A stretch of 64,000 nucleotides of DNA from Candidatus Bathyarchaeota archaeon A05DMB-2 (GCA_018475625.1 JAAKEZ010000004.1:101943-165942), one strand, 5' to 3'; numbered from the stretch's first letter, positions 8,340 to 16,466 are shown. A program made the numbers and translations. The notes: generated by a model from the sequence alone, not told the origin.

Positions 8340-9434
8340 ATGTTTAGAACGGTGTACAACTTGAAAACGCCAGAAAACAAGGGAAACGAAGAGCAACGAA
8401 AAGTCCAGTTCACGGGCGGATCCACGTACATCATATCGTTGCCTAAAAAATGGATTGACCAAAACCATCTTAAAAAAGGAAACATGGTAAGACTCCGTGA
8501 GGAAGAAGGCGGCGTATTATCAATAATTCCAACCGGCAGGGTAGTAGAGCAAAAACCAGAAGAGGCTTTACTTAAAGTCTCGCCTAAAGACAACCCCGAC
8601 TCGGTGATTCGAAAGGTTGTCTCCGCTTATCTAGTGGGCTACAATCTTATTCGCATAAGAGCCGAGAAACAGCAGCAGTTATCTACGGAACAAAGATACG
8701 GTATAAAGAATTTTGCGCGGCATATGCTTGTCGGAACCGAAATCGTCACAGACACTCCTTCTGAGCTGACATTGCAGGTTTTGTTAAGCTACCCCGAACT
8801 TTCTATTCAAAGTGCCTTAAGAAGAATGAGCATAATAACATCCTCAATGCACAGGGACGCCGTAACCGCGCTCAAAACGCTTGACCACCAGATAGCCAAA
8901 AACGTAATCACCACTGACAACGAAGTTGACAGGTTCACTCTTTACATAATTCGCCAACTCAAAACTGCAGTGCAAAATCCGCGAATCATAAAAGAAATAG
9001 GTTTAACCAACGCCCGAGATTGCTTGGGATACCGTTTAGTGACAAAATCCGTGGAAAGAACCGCAGATCACGCAGTCAACATAGCAGAAAACATTCTACC
9101 CCTAAAGCAACGGTTAAGCGCCGAGATCATTGAGCAAATTGAAGAAATGAGTGAAATCGCGGTTTCCATGTTTGAAACAGCCATAGACGCGCTGTTGAGG
9201 CAGGATTTCAGTCTTGCCGAAAGCATAATCGAGAAAACAAATGCCCTCGCCTTAATGGAAAAGAAAGCTGTGGCTTCTTCGCAAAAAATCGCTGTTGACG
9301 AAGTGGCAAATATGCGGTTAATCATCGAAAGCGTCAGGCGCACAGCAGAATACGCCGCTGACATCGCAGAGGTTGTGCTTAATCTCACCGTGGAATCGAT
9401 AATAAGTGGGGAAACCGCATTCAAACAATCATAG
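8340..9434 (+). CDS. AbrB-PhoU fusion, phosphate-responsive transcription regulator
   Basis: A 364-residue protein. Residues about 20-70 are an AbrB/SpoVT-type swapped-hairpin DNA-binding domain (KVQFTGGSTYIISLPKKWID then GNMVRLREEEGG). The rest is two PhoU helical bundles with repeats at RLVTKSVERTADHAVNIAEN and RLIIESVRRTAEYAADIAEV, whose acidic/His residues would carry the metal site. Such fusions are known in archaea as phosphate-uptake regulators. It is divergent from pstS across a dyad-containing operator, which strongly suggests it senses phosphate status and controls pst and itself. ATG 8340 is only about 31-36 bases from the TATA box, so the transcript is almost leaderless. Confidence 0.93.
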   Translation: MFRTVYNLKTPENKGNEEQRKVQFTGGSTYIISLPKKWIDQNHLKKGNMVRLREEEGGVLSIIPTGRVVEQKPEEALLKVSPKDNPDSVIRKVVSAYLVGYNLIRIRAEKQQQLSTEQRYGIKNFARHMLVGTEIVTDTPSELTLQVLLSYPELSIQSALRRMSIITSSMHRDAVTALKTLDHQIAKNVITTDNEVDRFTLYIIRQLKTAVQNPRIIKEIGLTNARDCLGYRLVTKSVERTADHAVNIAENILPLKQRLSAEIIEQIEEMSEIAVSMFETAIDALLRQDFSLAESIIEKTNALALMEKKAVASSQKIAVDEVANMRLIIESVRRTAEYAADIAEVVLNLTVESIISGETAFKQS

Positions 9435-9450
9435 CCTAAAGGCTTTCCGC

Positions 9451-10071
9451 TTAGAGCTTCCTACCCCAGCAGTCCCGATAAGAATAACTTTGCAACTGTT
9501 TTCTGCGAGGTGCTCTAGGCTTTTCTGCTGGATAACCCAATGTGATGAGTGCTTGAGGCTCAACCTCTTCTGGTATCATCAAAACTTTTCTAACCGTTTC
9601 CTTGCAGAATGCAGATGCAGAATACCAGCAAGCTCCCAACCCGCAAGCGTGAGCTGCCAAAAGCAGGTTTTGCACCGCCGCGCCTAAGCTTTGAACCGCC
9701 AAGTCACGCTCAACTCTTTGCCTCGACTCATCCGCATACCTATCCATGTCCTCCATTGTTACACATGCGATTATCAACATAGGCGCTCGCGTGAACCGCT
9801 CCACAGACGCCTTGCACAGGTTTTTGCGAACCTGAGGCGTGACGCCTTGCTTAGCCAAATTCGCCATCCACGCGCCGGCCATTGCCTCAGCCAACGTTTG
9901 CTTCTCGACTGCGCGGGTCAGGACGATGAACCGCCACGGTTGCGCATTATGTGCTGACGGCGCCCAGCCTGCCGCCTCCAAAACTCGCCGGAGCACGCTT
10001 AACGGGACTTTTCGGGAGGAATAGGTTCTGACGCTCCGCCGCGTTTTAATAGCGTCTATAACATGTGTCAT
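9451..10071 (-). CDS. Nitroreductase-family FMN oxidoreductase
   Basis: A 206-residue member of the nitroreductase fold: FMN-binding N-terminal motif TRRSVRTYSSRKVP, the AGWAPSAHNAQPWRF loop, a middle segment AVQNLLLAAHACGLGACWY, and the C-terminal LGYPAEKPRAPRRK that closes over the flavin. These enzymes act as homodimers in the cytoplasm and reduce nitro compounds, quinones or deazaflavin-related substrates. In archaea relatives also occur in F420 biosynthesis, but the fused glutamate ligase is absent here, so the substrate stays open. It is convergent with the AbrB-PhoU gene, 16 bases between stops. Confidence 0.9.
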   Translation of the reverse strand: MTHVIDAIKTRRSVRTYSSRKVPLSVLRRVLEAAGWAPSAHNAQPWRFIVLTRAVEKQTLAEAMAGAWMANLAKQGVTPQVRKNLCKASVERFTRAPMLIIACVTMEDMDRYADESRQRVERDLAVQSLGAAVQNLLLAAHACGLGACWYSASAFCKETVRKVLMIPEEVEPQALITLGYPAEKPRAPRRKQLQSYSYRDCWGRKL

Positions 10072-10176
10072 GGAAATCTGTTAATCAATGCTGCATGAAC
10101 GCATTTTAGTCTTTGCCAACATCGCAGCAGTTAAGTAAATTATTTTAATACCGCATAACATACTCCGAAATCGTAC

Positions 10177-11064
10177 ATGTTGAAGAAAAAATCAGCCTCC
10201 TTCGCAGTAATCCTTACAACGTTGCTGATTGCCAGCTTAGCCCCGGCAACCGTCAAGGGCTGGAGCAACGGCGGTTACAGCGCCGACCCATCGCATCCGG
10301 ATTATGGCACACACGACTGGGTTGCCGAGCACGCGCTGGACTGGCTACCGCCAGCGGAAAAGCAGTTTCTGCTGGATAACAAAGCTGCCTACCTTTATGG
10401 CACCGAACTGCCTGACAACAACCAAGCGCCAGACGGCATAGGCGACACCACCAAGCACCACATTTACTTCACGGCAGAGGGCGCGGTGCAGGACGACGCC
10501 GCGGCGGTGCGAGCCAGAGACGAGTACAGCTTGGCGCTTAACTATTACCGGGCTGGGAACCTGTCGGAAGCCGCGAAGCATTTGGGCGCGGTGACGCATT
10601 ACGTGGCGGACATGGCGGTTTTCGGCCATGTGATGGGCGCGTCTACGGCGTGGGGCGCTGAAACGCACCACAGCGACTACGAAGATTACGTGCAGCGACG
10701 GACGGACAGCTATATGGGCGATTTTGACAGTTACTTGATTTTTGACGGCACCCTAGTCGCTTTGTCGGCTTACGACGCGGCGGTCAGCTTGGCTAATGAT
10801 ACGACTTTTGATGCGGATGGGCAACTGACTTGTGTTTGGATGGATCAGAACTACAATTGGAATGACGCTACGTTCAAAAACAGAAGCGGAGAATCACTGA
10901 ACTTGGCTGTTAACTTGGTTGCTGACGTACTGCACACCTTCAGTCTCGATGTAGAAGTAATCCCAGAGTTCTCAACATGGATAGTTTTGCCTCTATTTTT
11001 GTTAACGGCACTACTTGCTACGATGATTAAAAAGCGCAGTGATGGCGTACTAAAAGCTTTTTGA
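10177..11064 (+). CDS. Secreted zinc-dependent phospholipase C-like protein with PEF-CTERM anchor
   Basis: A 295-residue exported protein. Residues 1-28 form a signal peptide (ASFAVILTTLLIASLAPATV). The body resembles the zinc-dependent phospholipase C / S1 nuclease helical fold: WSNGGYS after the cleavage site, HDWVAEHALDWL, and HLGAVTHYVADMAVFGHVMG, supplying the Trp, His and Asp zinc ligands. The C-terminus reads VIPEFSTWIVLPLFLLTALL followed by a basic tail, a PEF-CTERM sorting signal of the kind processed by archaeosortase. It is therefore probably trimmed and lipid-anchored on the cell surface. Substrate unknown; the family assignment is by motif. Confidence 0.8.
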   Translation: MLKKKSASFAVILTTLLIASLAPATVKGWSNGGYSADPSHPDYGTHDWVAEHALDWLPPAEKQFLLDNKAAYLYGTELPDNNQAPDGIGDTTKHHIYFTAEGAVQDDAAAVRARDEYSLALNYYRAGNLSEAAKHLGAVTHYVADMAVFGHVMGASTAWGAETHHSDYEDYVQRRTDSYMGDFDSYLIFDGTLVALSAYDAAVSLANDTTFDADGQLTCVWMDQNYNWNDATFKNRSGESLNLAVNLVADVLHTFSLDVEVIPEFSTWIVLPLFLLTALLATMIKKRSDGVLKAF

Positions 11065-11086
11065 ACTGGAGTAGCCACCTGATAGA

Positions 11087-11626
11087 ATGGGTGCAAAGAT
11101 GCCGGGACGAAAAAGAGCACGCAAATCTTACGCCAAAAAAGAAGTTTTCATTGTTCACGGAACCGACCATGGACCCATGAAGGAGTTGAAAGCTATCCTT
11201 GCGGAGTCTGGCCTTAACCCGATAGTTCTCAACGAGCAACCGAGCGGCGGCAGGACATTAGTGGAGAAGCTGGAAGAGTATTCTGATGTGGGGTATGCGT
11301 TTGTCATCTTGACGCCGGATGACCTCGGCGGCATCTATGAGAGCGGCAAAAAGTGGTCCAGGCCAAAGAGGCTTAGGAGTTTCTTGAAGAAGGCTTATCC
11401 CCGTGCGCGCCAGAACGTAATTCTTGAGCTAGGCTATTTTATTGGGAAGTTGGGAAGGGACAGGGTTTCTTGTTTGCTGAAAAAGCCGCTTGAGCAGCCA
11501 TCGGATATTCACGGCATCGTTTACATCCGTTTCGACAAATCGCTGGAGGAGGTTAGGAATGCGATACTGAAAGAGTTAGAGGCGGCAGGCTACACCGTAA
11601 ACCCCAGTCAATCCAGCAACCAATGA
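11087..11626 (+). CDS. TIR-like nucleotide-binding protein (PF10137/Cap12 type)
   Basis: A 179-residue protein with a basic N-terminus and a single TIR-like domain: KKEVFIVHGTDHGPMKEL, IVLNEQPSGGRTLVEKLEEY, VGYAFVILTPDDLGG, ARQNVILELGYFIGKLGRDR and EQPSDIHGIVYI. The invariant NVILELGYF glutamate corresponds to the NAD-cleaving residue of TIR enzymes. Members of this family serve as NADase effectors in CBASS defence and as stand-alone proteins. It sits 23 bases after the surface phospholipase gene and directly before a provirus-like block, which fits a defence or island gene; no cyclase or STING partner is in view. ATG 11087 and 11099 are both possible starts. Confidence 0.85.
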   Translation: MGAKMPGRKRARKSYAKKEVFIVHGTDHGPMKELKAILAESGLNPIVLNEQPSGGRTLVEKLEEYSDVGYAFVILTPDDLGGIYESGKKWSRPKRLRSFLKKAYPRARQNVILELGYFIGKLGRDRVSCLLKKPLEQPSDIHGIVYIRFDKSLEEVRNAILKELEAAGYTVNPSQSSNQ

Positions 11627-11639
11627 TGCACAGCAAAAA

Positions 11640-11767
11640 ATTGATTCAGCATAATTGCTTTTCTTTTTAAGACTTTTTTGTTAAATAGACTCTAATTAGC
11701 CTTTTTTATTGTGAAAATTGTTTAAATTTGGCTTATTCGCCTTTTCCATGTATGAGGTTGACTCGGA
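11640..11767. other. AT-rich left border of viral tail block
   Basis: This AT-rich spacer separates the TIR-like gene from the connector and tail genes. It has a T-rich run and TTTAAAT-type promoter-like sequence about 50 bases before the first viral gene. No tRNA gene, integrase or long direct repeat is visible, so the left border is set only by gene content. Confidence 0.4.
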
Positions 11768-12121
11768 TTGGCGAATGTTTCACTCAGCGACGTGCGCGAC
11801 ACCATCAATGTCAGCGCCGCGGACATCCCAGACGCTAAGCTTCAGAAAATGGTCAAACGCGCCGAAGTCACGCTAGAGCTGGAACTCGGCAGGGAGATAG
11901 ACTTTGCGGACTGCACGGAGGCGGAGAAGGAGTTCATCACGTTGCTGGCGGCGGTTTATGCTGTTTGCTACATGACAGGCGGCAGCGCGGTCGGGTTGAG
12001 CTTCAGCGTGGGCGACCAGAACGTCAGCGTAGCCGATAAGGCTCCTCCGCTGGCGGTGCTTCAGCAGGAGCTTGAGCGAATTCTAAGCGGGCTAAAACAG
12101 CCAGTCATAGGGAGCGCGTAA
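11768..12121 (+). CDS. Putative head-tail connector (gp6-like)
   Basis: A 117-residue helical protein starting at TTG 11768. It has the size and pattern of gp6-type connectors: SDVRDTINVSAADIPDAKLQ followed by a long helix VKRAEVTLELELGREI and a helical body with TEAEKEFITLLAAVYAVCYM. Such proteins form the ring under the portal. The call depends on its place before a stopper and terminator; sequence alone is weak. Confidence 0.55.
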   Translation: MANVSLSDVRDTINVSAADIPDAKLQKMVKRAEVTLELELGREIDFADCTEAEKEFITLLAAVYAVCYMTGGSAVGLSFSVGDQNVSVADKAPPLAVLQQELERILSGLKQPVIGSA

Positions 12122-12125
12122 TGGA

Positions 12126-13547
12126 ATGGCGAAGGTTCCTGAAGCTTATTACCAGTTCGTCATGGACTGCGCGCCCTACGTGTACGTGGTGCCCGGCGCG
12201 GGACCAGACATGGAGTGGGGCAGAGCCGCGTTCGCTGCGGCGTTCGCAGTTGACTTCCTCTTCGAAGCCTACTTCGACCCCCAGTTCGATGACCGAAGTA
12301 GCGAGATTGAGGCGAAAATCGTGGAGCTTGCTGATTGGATGCTGACGCAGCAGTGCACGGACAGCGGGAAGCAGGCGTTCGGCGGGTTCAAAAGCGCTGA
12401 AGGCAGCACGGCGTATTACAGCGTGGACGCGTGCCGCACGATACCGGCGTTGCTGAAGGCGTACGAGCTAACGAGCAATACCACGTACATGAACAGCGCT
12501 GCACTGGCGGCAGGCACGTTCCTTTACAACATGCAGCATAAGCCAAGCATTTTGGGCGTGCACGATCGGTATCACGGCGGGTTCGCAAGAGCCGCCACGC
12601 TGGCTGACGCATGGCTGGGGCAGATGGATGTTGAATGCCTCTACGGTCTCATTGCGTTGAAGATGCTGTGTGAATCAGACCCCGCCAACAAAGACAAGTA
12701 CGAAAGCATGATAGCGGATGCTGTGGACTTTTACCGTCAGGGGCTCGAGGGCGCTTACGTCTATTTTGACCCGCTACCAAGCGGAGACGGGAAGTGGCAT
12801 CGCACCGACGTGGCGTGCAGCACTGTTTTTGACGATTGCTTAGCTTACGCGTTGCTGGGCGTTTACGATAATGAGGGCTGGAGTCCCACGGTGCAGAAGG
12901 CTTACCAGCTTCTCAATGCCATCGGCGCTTCTCCGCTATATGCTGCGTATAATCCTGCAGTCTGCTGGGCTGGCTACCTCAACGTCGCGGCGAAGGCGCC
13001 GGCATGCGATTATTATGACTGCGTGACCGCTGGAATCCTCGCGAGGCTGCGCCGAGACCACGACAAACCCGCCTACCAGTTCAGCGCCGAAACGGTCAGC
13101 AGCCACGCTGAGGCATTTATGTTCTGGGGCGCCAAGCACGCGGACTACGCGCCTGTAGAGAATAAGCAGGCGATGGCGACTGTGTGCTGGCTCGGGCAAC
13201 TGCTCCTTGGCTATGAGGCACCGGTGACGCGGTTCACGCAGGTGCTGAACAGCAAGGGCGAAGACCTCACGCTTTACCCCGTGGTTGAGGTGGGCGAACG
13301 CGCAGCTTACGGCGCGGGCGTGGCTTTGAAGGCAATTGTTTTGCCCGCCAAAGCCGAGGAAACGCTGCTTGAACCCGGCTACATCCCAAGCGATTACCTT
13401 ACTCTTCACGTGTTTACGCCTCTGCGGCGCCGAGACAAAATCCGCAGAAACGGCGTGGACTACGAGGTCACGAGCGTGCAGGAGTTCACGTTCAAAGGCG
13501 AACCCGCATTCCGCAAAGCATCATGCAGGAGGCTCATAGGTCAATGA
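12126..13547 (+). CDS. Alpha/alpha-toroid domain fused to head-tail stopper-like domain
   Basis: A 473-residue protein. Residues about 30-340 are a series of helical hairpins with aromatic and Gly-rich loops (IVELADWMLTQQC, TIPALLKAYELT, DDCLAYALLGVYDN), like six-hairpin glycosidases or other alpha/alpha toroids. The last 110 residues change character to a small beta-barrel: VTRFTQVLNSKGEDLTLYPV, GYIPSDYLTLHVFTP, then RRNGVDYEVTSVQEF, the style of stopper proteins that seal the connector. So a catalytic or carbohydrate-binding-like domain is joined to a virion structural module. The stop overlaps the next start by four bases (ATGA). No catalytic pair of acids can be assigned by eye. Confidence 0.6.
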   Translation: MAKVPEAYYQFVMDCAPYVYVVPGAGPDMEWGRAAFAAAFAVDFLFEAYFDPQFDDRSSEIEAKIVELADWMLTQQCTDSGKQAFGGFKSAEGSTAYYSVDACRTIPALLKAYELTSNTTYMNSAALAAGTFLYNMQHKPSILGVHDRYHGGFARAATLADAWLGQMDVECLYGLIALKMLCESDPANKDKYESMIADAVDFYRQGLEGAYVYFDPLPSGDGKWHRTDVACSTVFDDCLAYALLGVYDNEGWSPTVQKAYQLLNAIGASPLYAAYNPAVCWAGYLNVAAKAPACDYYDCVTAGILARLRRDHDKPAYQFSAETVSSHAEAFMFWGAKHADYAPVENKQAMATVCWLGQLLLGYEAPVTRFTQVLNSKGEDLTLYPVVEVGERAAYGAGVALKAIVLPAKAEETLLEPGYIPSDYLTLHVFTPLRRRDKIRRNGVDYEVTSVQEFTFKGEPAFRKASCRRLIGQ

Positions 13548-14518
13548 GCGAAGTGGAAGACGCGGCAACAACCGTGGCGAGGCTGCTTCGGACGCAGATG
13601 CGCGTGGTAAAGGATGACGGGGCTCTTGCCAGCGTAACCGTGACGGGCGAATGGCAGAACGCAGACGCCTTCAAGAACTGCGATGGGCAGGTAACCGTCG
13701 GGTTGGCGGAGAGCACCGACCAGAAAATCGAATTAACAGGCAAAACCCGCAGACGCCTATTGCTGCTGAGGGTTAACGTTTGGGCAACAGACGCGGCGAG
13801 CGCAAGCGAAGCAGGCAAGGTGATGCGGGGCAAAATCGTGGAGGAAATCAACCGCATCCTGAGGCAGAACCGCAGCAAACCCAACGAGACACTCTACGAC
13901 CTCTTCAACGCGGGACCCATCACGCAAACGCACAAGGCGTATAGCGGCACCAGCGAAGCCTCACCTGCTGCAGGCGACTGGACGGAGCTTTCAGGCTTGC
14001 AGTATCAGCAACTCTGGTACAGCGACGACAACCGGTGCCAAGTAAGCCGCGGAGGAAACGGAGAGTACGCTGCTATGATGCTGCGCTTCCGGGTTGAAAG
14101 TCGAGAGAAATCCGTCAAGAAAATGCTCTTAACATTTGAGGGTTACGGGACAGCGCCAGGCGGCAGCGGCGTCGCGGTCAAGGTCTGGAATCACTCTGCG
14201 AGCGCGTGGCAGAACGCCCAGACAGGTGGCACCGGAGGAGTCGACGAAACAATCACCATAGCGCTGGTGTCGAACCTGGCGGATTACATTGACGATGATG
14301 GATACGTTTGGTTGCTTGCCCGAACGCTCTTCGCCAGCGACGGCGCCACGCCTGCAGTGCTCTGGTGCGATTACGCTTGTTGCGCGGTCACCGTTAACGG
14401 CATCACGTACTGCGATGTCTCGGGTTACCGCAACCTCGACCGCGTGGACACCAAGCCCTTCATTTACCGCACGGAATTCACCGTGAAATCATGGTTCTTC
14501 GAGAACATAGGAGTGTGA
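13544..14518 (+). CDS. Tail terminator-like protein with inserted beta-sandwich
   Basis: From ATG 13544 the product is 324 residues. Residues 1-115 have the alpha/beta pattern of tail terminators (VARLLRTQMRVVKDDG, then KTRRRLLLLRVNVWATDA and MRGKIVEEINRILRQN), and the C-terminal 40 residues (YRNLDRVDTKPFIYRTEFTV) complete that fold. Between them sits about 170 residues rich in Gly, Ser and Trp (WNHSASAWQN, VLWCDYACCAVTV), probably a jelly-roll carbohydrate-binding-type insertion displayed on the neck. The frame is open from 13523 but the ATGA overlap with the preceding gene favours 13544. Confidence 0.6.
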   Translation: MSEVEDAATTVARLLRTQMRVVKDDGALASVTVTGEWQNADAFKNCDGQVTVGLAESTDQKIELTGKTRRRLLLLRVNVWATDAASASEAGKVMRGKIVEEINRILRQNRSKPNETLYDLFNAGPITQTHKAYSGTSEASPAAGDWTELSGLQYQQLWYSDDNRCQVSRGGNGEYAAMMLRFRVESREKSVKKMLLTFEGYGTAPGGSGVAVKVWNHSASAWQNAQTGGTGGVDETITIALVSNLADYIDDDGYVWLLARTLFASDGATPAVLWCDYACCAVTVNGITYCDVSGYRNLDRVDTKPFIYRTEFTVKSWFFENIGV

Positions 14519-14523
14519 AAAAT

Positions 14524-15381
14524 ATGCCAGAAACATATAGTGCACATGAAAGCCGAATCTACTACGTGGAAGAAACCACGTACGGAGAGACGCCGGCGTC
14601 GCCGTCGATGCTGAGCGTCCCAGCCGAAAGCCTAGAGCCATCCGTGAACCCAAACAACATCAAACTGCGCGGAGTAGGCTCCATCGACCTGCAAACCATC
14701 AAAAAAGGACTGAGGGCGCCCAGCCTGAAAATCGTTTATCCTTTGCCGAGTGACGCGCCCATCGACTTCCTCCAGTACGTCAAAAGCGAGTTAGGCAAGT
14801 CGCTGAGCGTTCAGGTGCTTTACTACAAGGGCGTTTTCGCCGCCGCCACCGACATAATCTCGCTGCTGTACACGGGCTGCAAGTTCCAAAGAGCCACAGT
14901 CGAATGCAGCGTCGAAGACGTTGTGAAAGCAAGCGTTGAGCTCCTCTCCCAAGACCTTGCAGCTGGAACCACCAAGCTATCAGGTGCCACCTACGCTGAT
15001 TATGCTGGAGCCGTGCCGTTCTATGAAAGCTACATTAAGAAAGACTCTGTGGCTCTGGAGCGCGTAACCGACTGGAAATTCACCATCGAAAATAACCTCA
15101 AACAGGTCCCAGTCATCCGCAATCCGAACGGGCACCTGCTGAAGTACATGCCGCACAGGCACAGAGACCTGACGGGCGAGGTGGTTTTCGAGTTCGAAAG
15201 CAAAGAAGAATTCGACGATGTCGTCAACGACGCAGAGTTCAGCTTGGAGTTCGGTCTGGGCGGAACCCACAAGGCAGTTTTCACTGGTTGCAAATGGGAA
15301 AGCACAGCGTCTCCGACGCGCATCGAAGAGCTTGTCAGCCTCAAAGCCGCGTTCGTGGCGAAGTTGATGACGATAAGTTGA
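14524..15381 (+). CDS. Major tail tube protein
   Basis: A 285-residue protein beginning MPETYSAHESRIYYVEETTY, the start typical of tail tube subunits (a short arm followed by YVEETTYGETP). The beta-rich body includes ECSVEDVVKASVELLSQD and GEVVFEFESKEEFDDVVNDA, which match the tube fold's sandwich and long loop. Many copies would stack into the tail. The ATG at 14524 follows a short A-rich gap after the terminator stop; in-frame starts at 14491 lie inside the previous gene. Confidence 0.8.
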   Translation: MPETYSAHESRIYYVEETTYGETPASPSMLSVPAESLEPSVNPNNIKLRGVGSIDLQTIKKGLRAPSLKIVYPLPSDAPIDFLQYVKSELGKSLSVQVLYYKGVFAAATDIISLLYTGCKFQRATVECSVEDVVKASVELLSQDLAAGTTKLSGATYADYAGAVPFYESYIKKDSVALERVTDWKFTIENNLKQVPVIRNPNGHLLKYMPHRHRDLTGEVVFEFESKEEFDDVVNDAEFSLEFGLGGTHKAVFTGCKWESTASPTRIEELVSLKAAFVAKLMTIS

Positions 15382-15391
15382 GGCGAATGAG

Positions 15392-15592
15392 ATGAGCGTG
15401 AAGGTTTTAGAGGGCTACCAGCGAGAAGCCGAGCTCCGCCGTCGGTGGCTCAGCACCTGGGAGAAGCTGGGCGAACGCATCTTACGGATGCCGCGATGGA
15501 TGCAGAACATAATCCTCGAAGACGTGAACACGGCGATAGCGAACCGCGTAGCCACTATGGAGATGATTCAGAATGCGCAGAGAAACCGTTAA
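15392..15592 (+). CDS. Small helical tail-region protein
   Basis: A 66-residue, highly charged helical protein (YQREAELRRRWLSTWEKLGE) between the tail tube and the tail chaperone. Its end overlaps the next start by 20 bases. Position suggests a tail assembly helper; no family is recognised. Confidence 0.6.
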   Translation: MSVKVLEGYQREAELRRRWLSTWEKLGERILRMPRWMQNIILEDVNTAIANRVATMEMIQNAQRNR

Positions 15593-16046
15593 CCTCGGCA
15601 CAGAGTACGGCGCGGAGTACGCGGGCAAGTACGTTTTCCAAGAGCTCACGTGGGCTCGCCGCAGCCGCATAATCCAAAAGCACACGCGGTACCACCCCAT
15701 CACGGGGCAGGTTGTGAGCAGCGATTTCATTGCGATTCAGGCGGAAACCATCTGGGCTTCGCTGAAAGAACAGCCCCAAAGCAAGCCCATAACGTTAGAA
15801 AAGCTGTTGGGCGAGGAGAACGGTGTGCCCATTGCGCTCGGCGAATTGTTCAGCCGAATCGCCAACAGCCTCTGCGCCATGACACAGGAAGAGACGGCTT
15901 TTTTATCCGCGCAGTCAGACGCCGACAGCCGCACCCAGCAGTCACCAGCTTCCGCCTCTGCAAAGAGTTCGGATGGACCCCAACAGAGCTCGGCAGGCAG
16001 CCAGCCCGAGCCGTCCACGAGTTCACCGTCATCCTCAACGAGGTAG
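15573..16046 (+). CDS. Tail assembly chaperone G (zero-frame product)
   Basis: A 157-residue protein. Residues 1-110 are the globular chaperone domain (YVFQELTWARRSRIIQKHTR, then LGELFSRIANSLCAMTQEE). The last 45 residues, after the frameshift site, are Ser/Pro/Gln-rich and look like an unselected tail (SPASASAKSSDGPQQSS). This is the normal pattern of G proteins in tailed viruses, where most ribosomes stop here and a few shift to give G-T. It lies between tube and gp10/tape-measure genes, the standard place. Confidence 0.85.
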   Translation: MRRETVNLGTEYGAEYAGKYVFQELTWARRSRIIQKHTRYHPITGQVVSSDFIAIQAETIWASLKEQPQSKPITLEKLLGEENGVPIALGELFSRIANSLCAMTQEETAFLSAQSDADSRTQQSPASASAKSSDGPQQSSAGSQPEPSTSSPSSSTR

Positions 16047-16108
16047 ACCGCGAGGCAGAGGAGCAACAGAAAAAAGCGGAGAAAGAGGCAAGAAAACATG
16101 AGCGTTGA
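15573..16108 (+). CDS. Tail assembly chaperone fusion G-T, made by -1 frameshift
   Basis: Reading the G frame to 15905 and then shifting back one base gives a product of about 178 residues. The T part runs FRLCKEFGWTPTELGRQPAR then EFTVILNEVDREAEEQQKKA, a compact domain with a charged helical end, clearly more protein-like than the zero-frame tail. The shift site is the classical heptamer T TTT TTA at 15899-15905, in the right phase for the G frame. G-T would coat the tape-measure protein during tail assembly. The T stop overlaps the next start. Confidence 0.8.
15899..15905 (+). promoter_or_regulatory. Slippery heptamer U_UUU_UUA for programmed -1 frameshift
   Basis: In the G reading frame the codons are GCT TTT TTA, so the seven bases T TTT TTA fit X_XXY_YYZ. 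Both tRNAs can re-pair after moving back one base, and the new frame stays open for 67 codons. A GC-rich stretch follows that could form a stimulatory structure. Confidence 0.8.
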
Positions 16109-16466
16109 CATAGGCATCGACGTTGCAGGCGCCGAAGAGTTTCAGCAGGCGATAGCGCACTTCGACGCCGACATGCAAAGGCGAGTGCAAGAGCAGCTTG
16201 CGCGCTGGGCTGAGGCGGTCACGGCGGAAGCGCGGCGCCTCGTGCCCGTCCGAACTGGATACCTGCGGAGCACCATTTACACGCGAACAGTGGGGTGGAG
16301 CGCAGAGGTGGGCGCCGAAGCCTCCTACGCCAGCAGCGTCGAGTTCGGCACCTGCTACGCCGCGGCAAAGCCTTTTCTGAACCCCGCAGTCCAGGCACGT
16401 CTGCCAGAACTGGAGCGCTTTTTGCTGGAGGCGCTGGATTTGGCGAAGTCGGAGGCGGGCGTGTGA
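16098..16466 (+). CDS. HK97 gp10-like tail/connector protein
   Basis: A 122-residue protein with the gp10 family pattern: an N-terminal helix (FQQAIAHFDADMQRRVQEQL), then VPVRTGYLRSTIYTRTV, and the closing motif ASYASSVEFGTCYAAAKPFL. Members join the head-tail interface of siphovirus-like particles. It overlaps the T stop by 11 bases and its own stop overlaps the next GTG. Confidence 0.85.
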   Translation: MSVDIGIDVAGAEEFQQAIAHFDADMQRRVQEQLARWAEAVTAEARRLVPVRTGYLRSTIYTRTVGWSAEVGAEASYASSVEFGTCYAAAKPFLNPAVQARLPELERFLLEALDLAKSEAGV

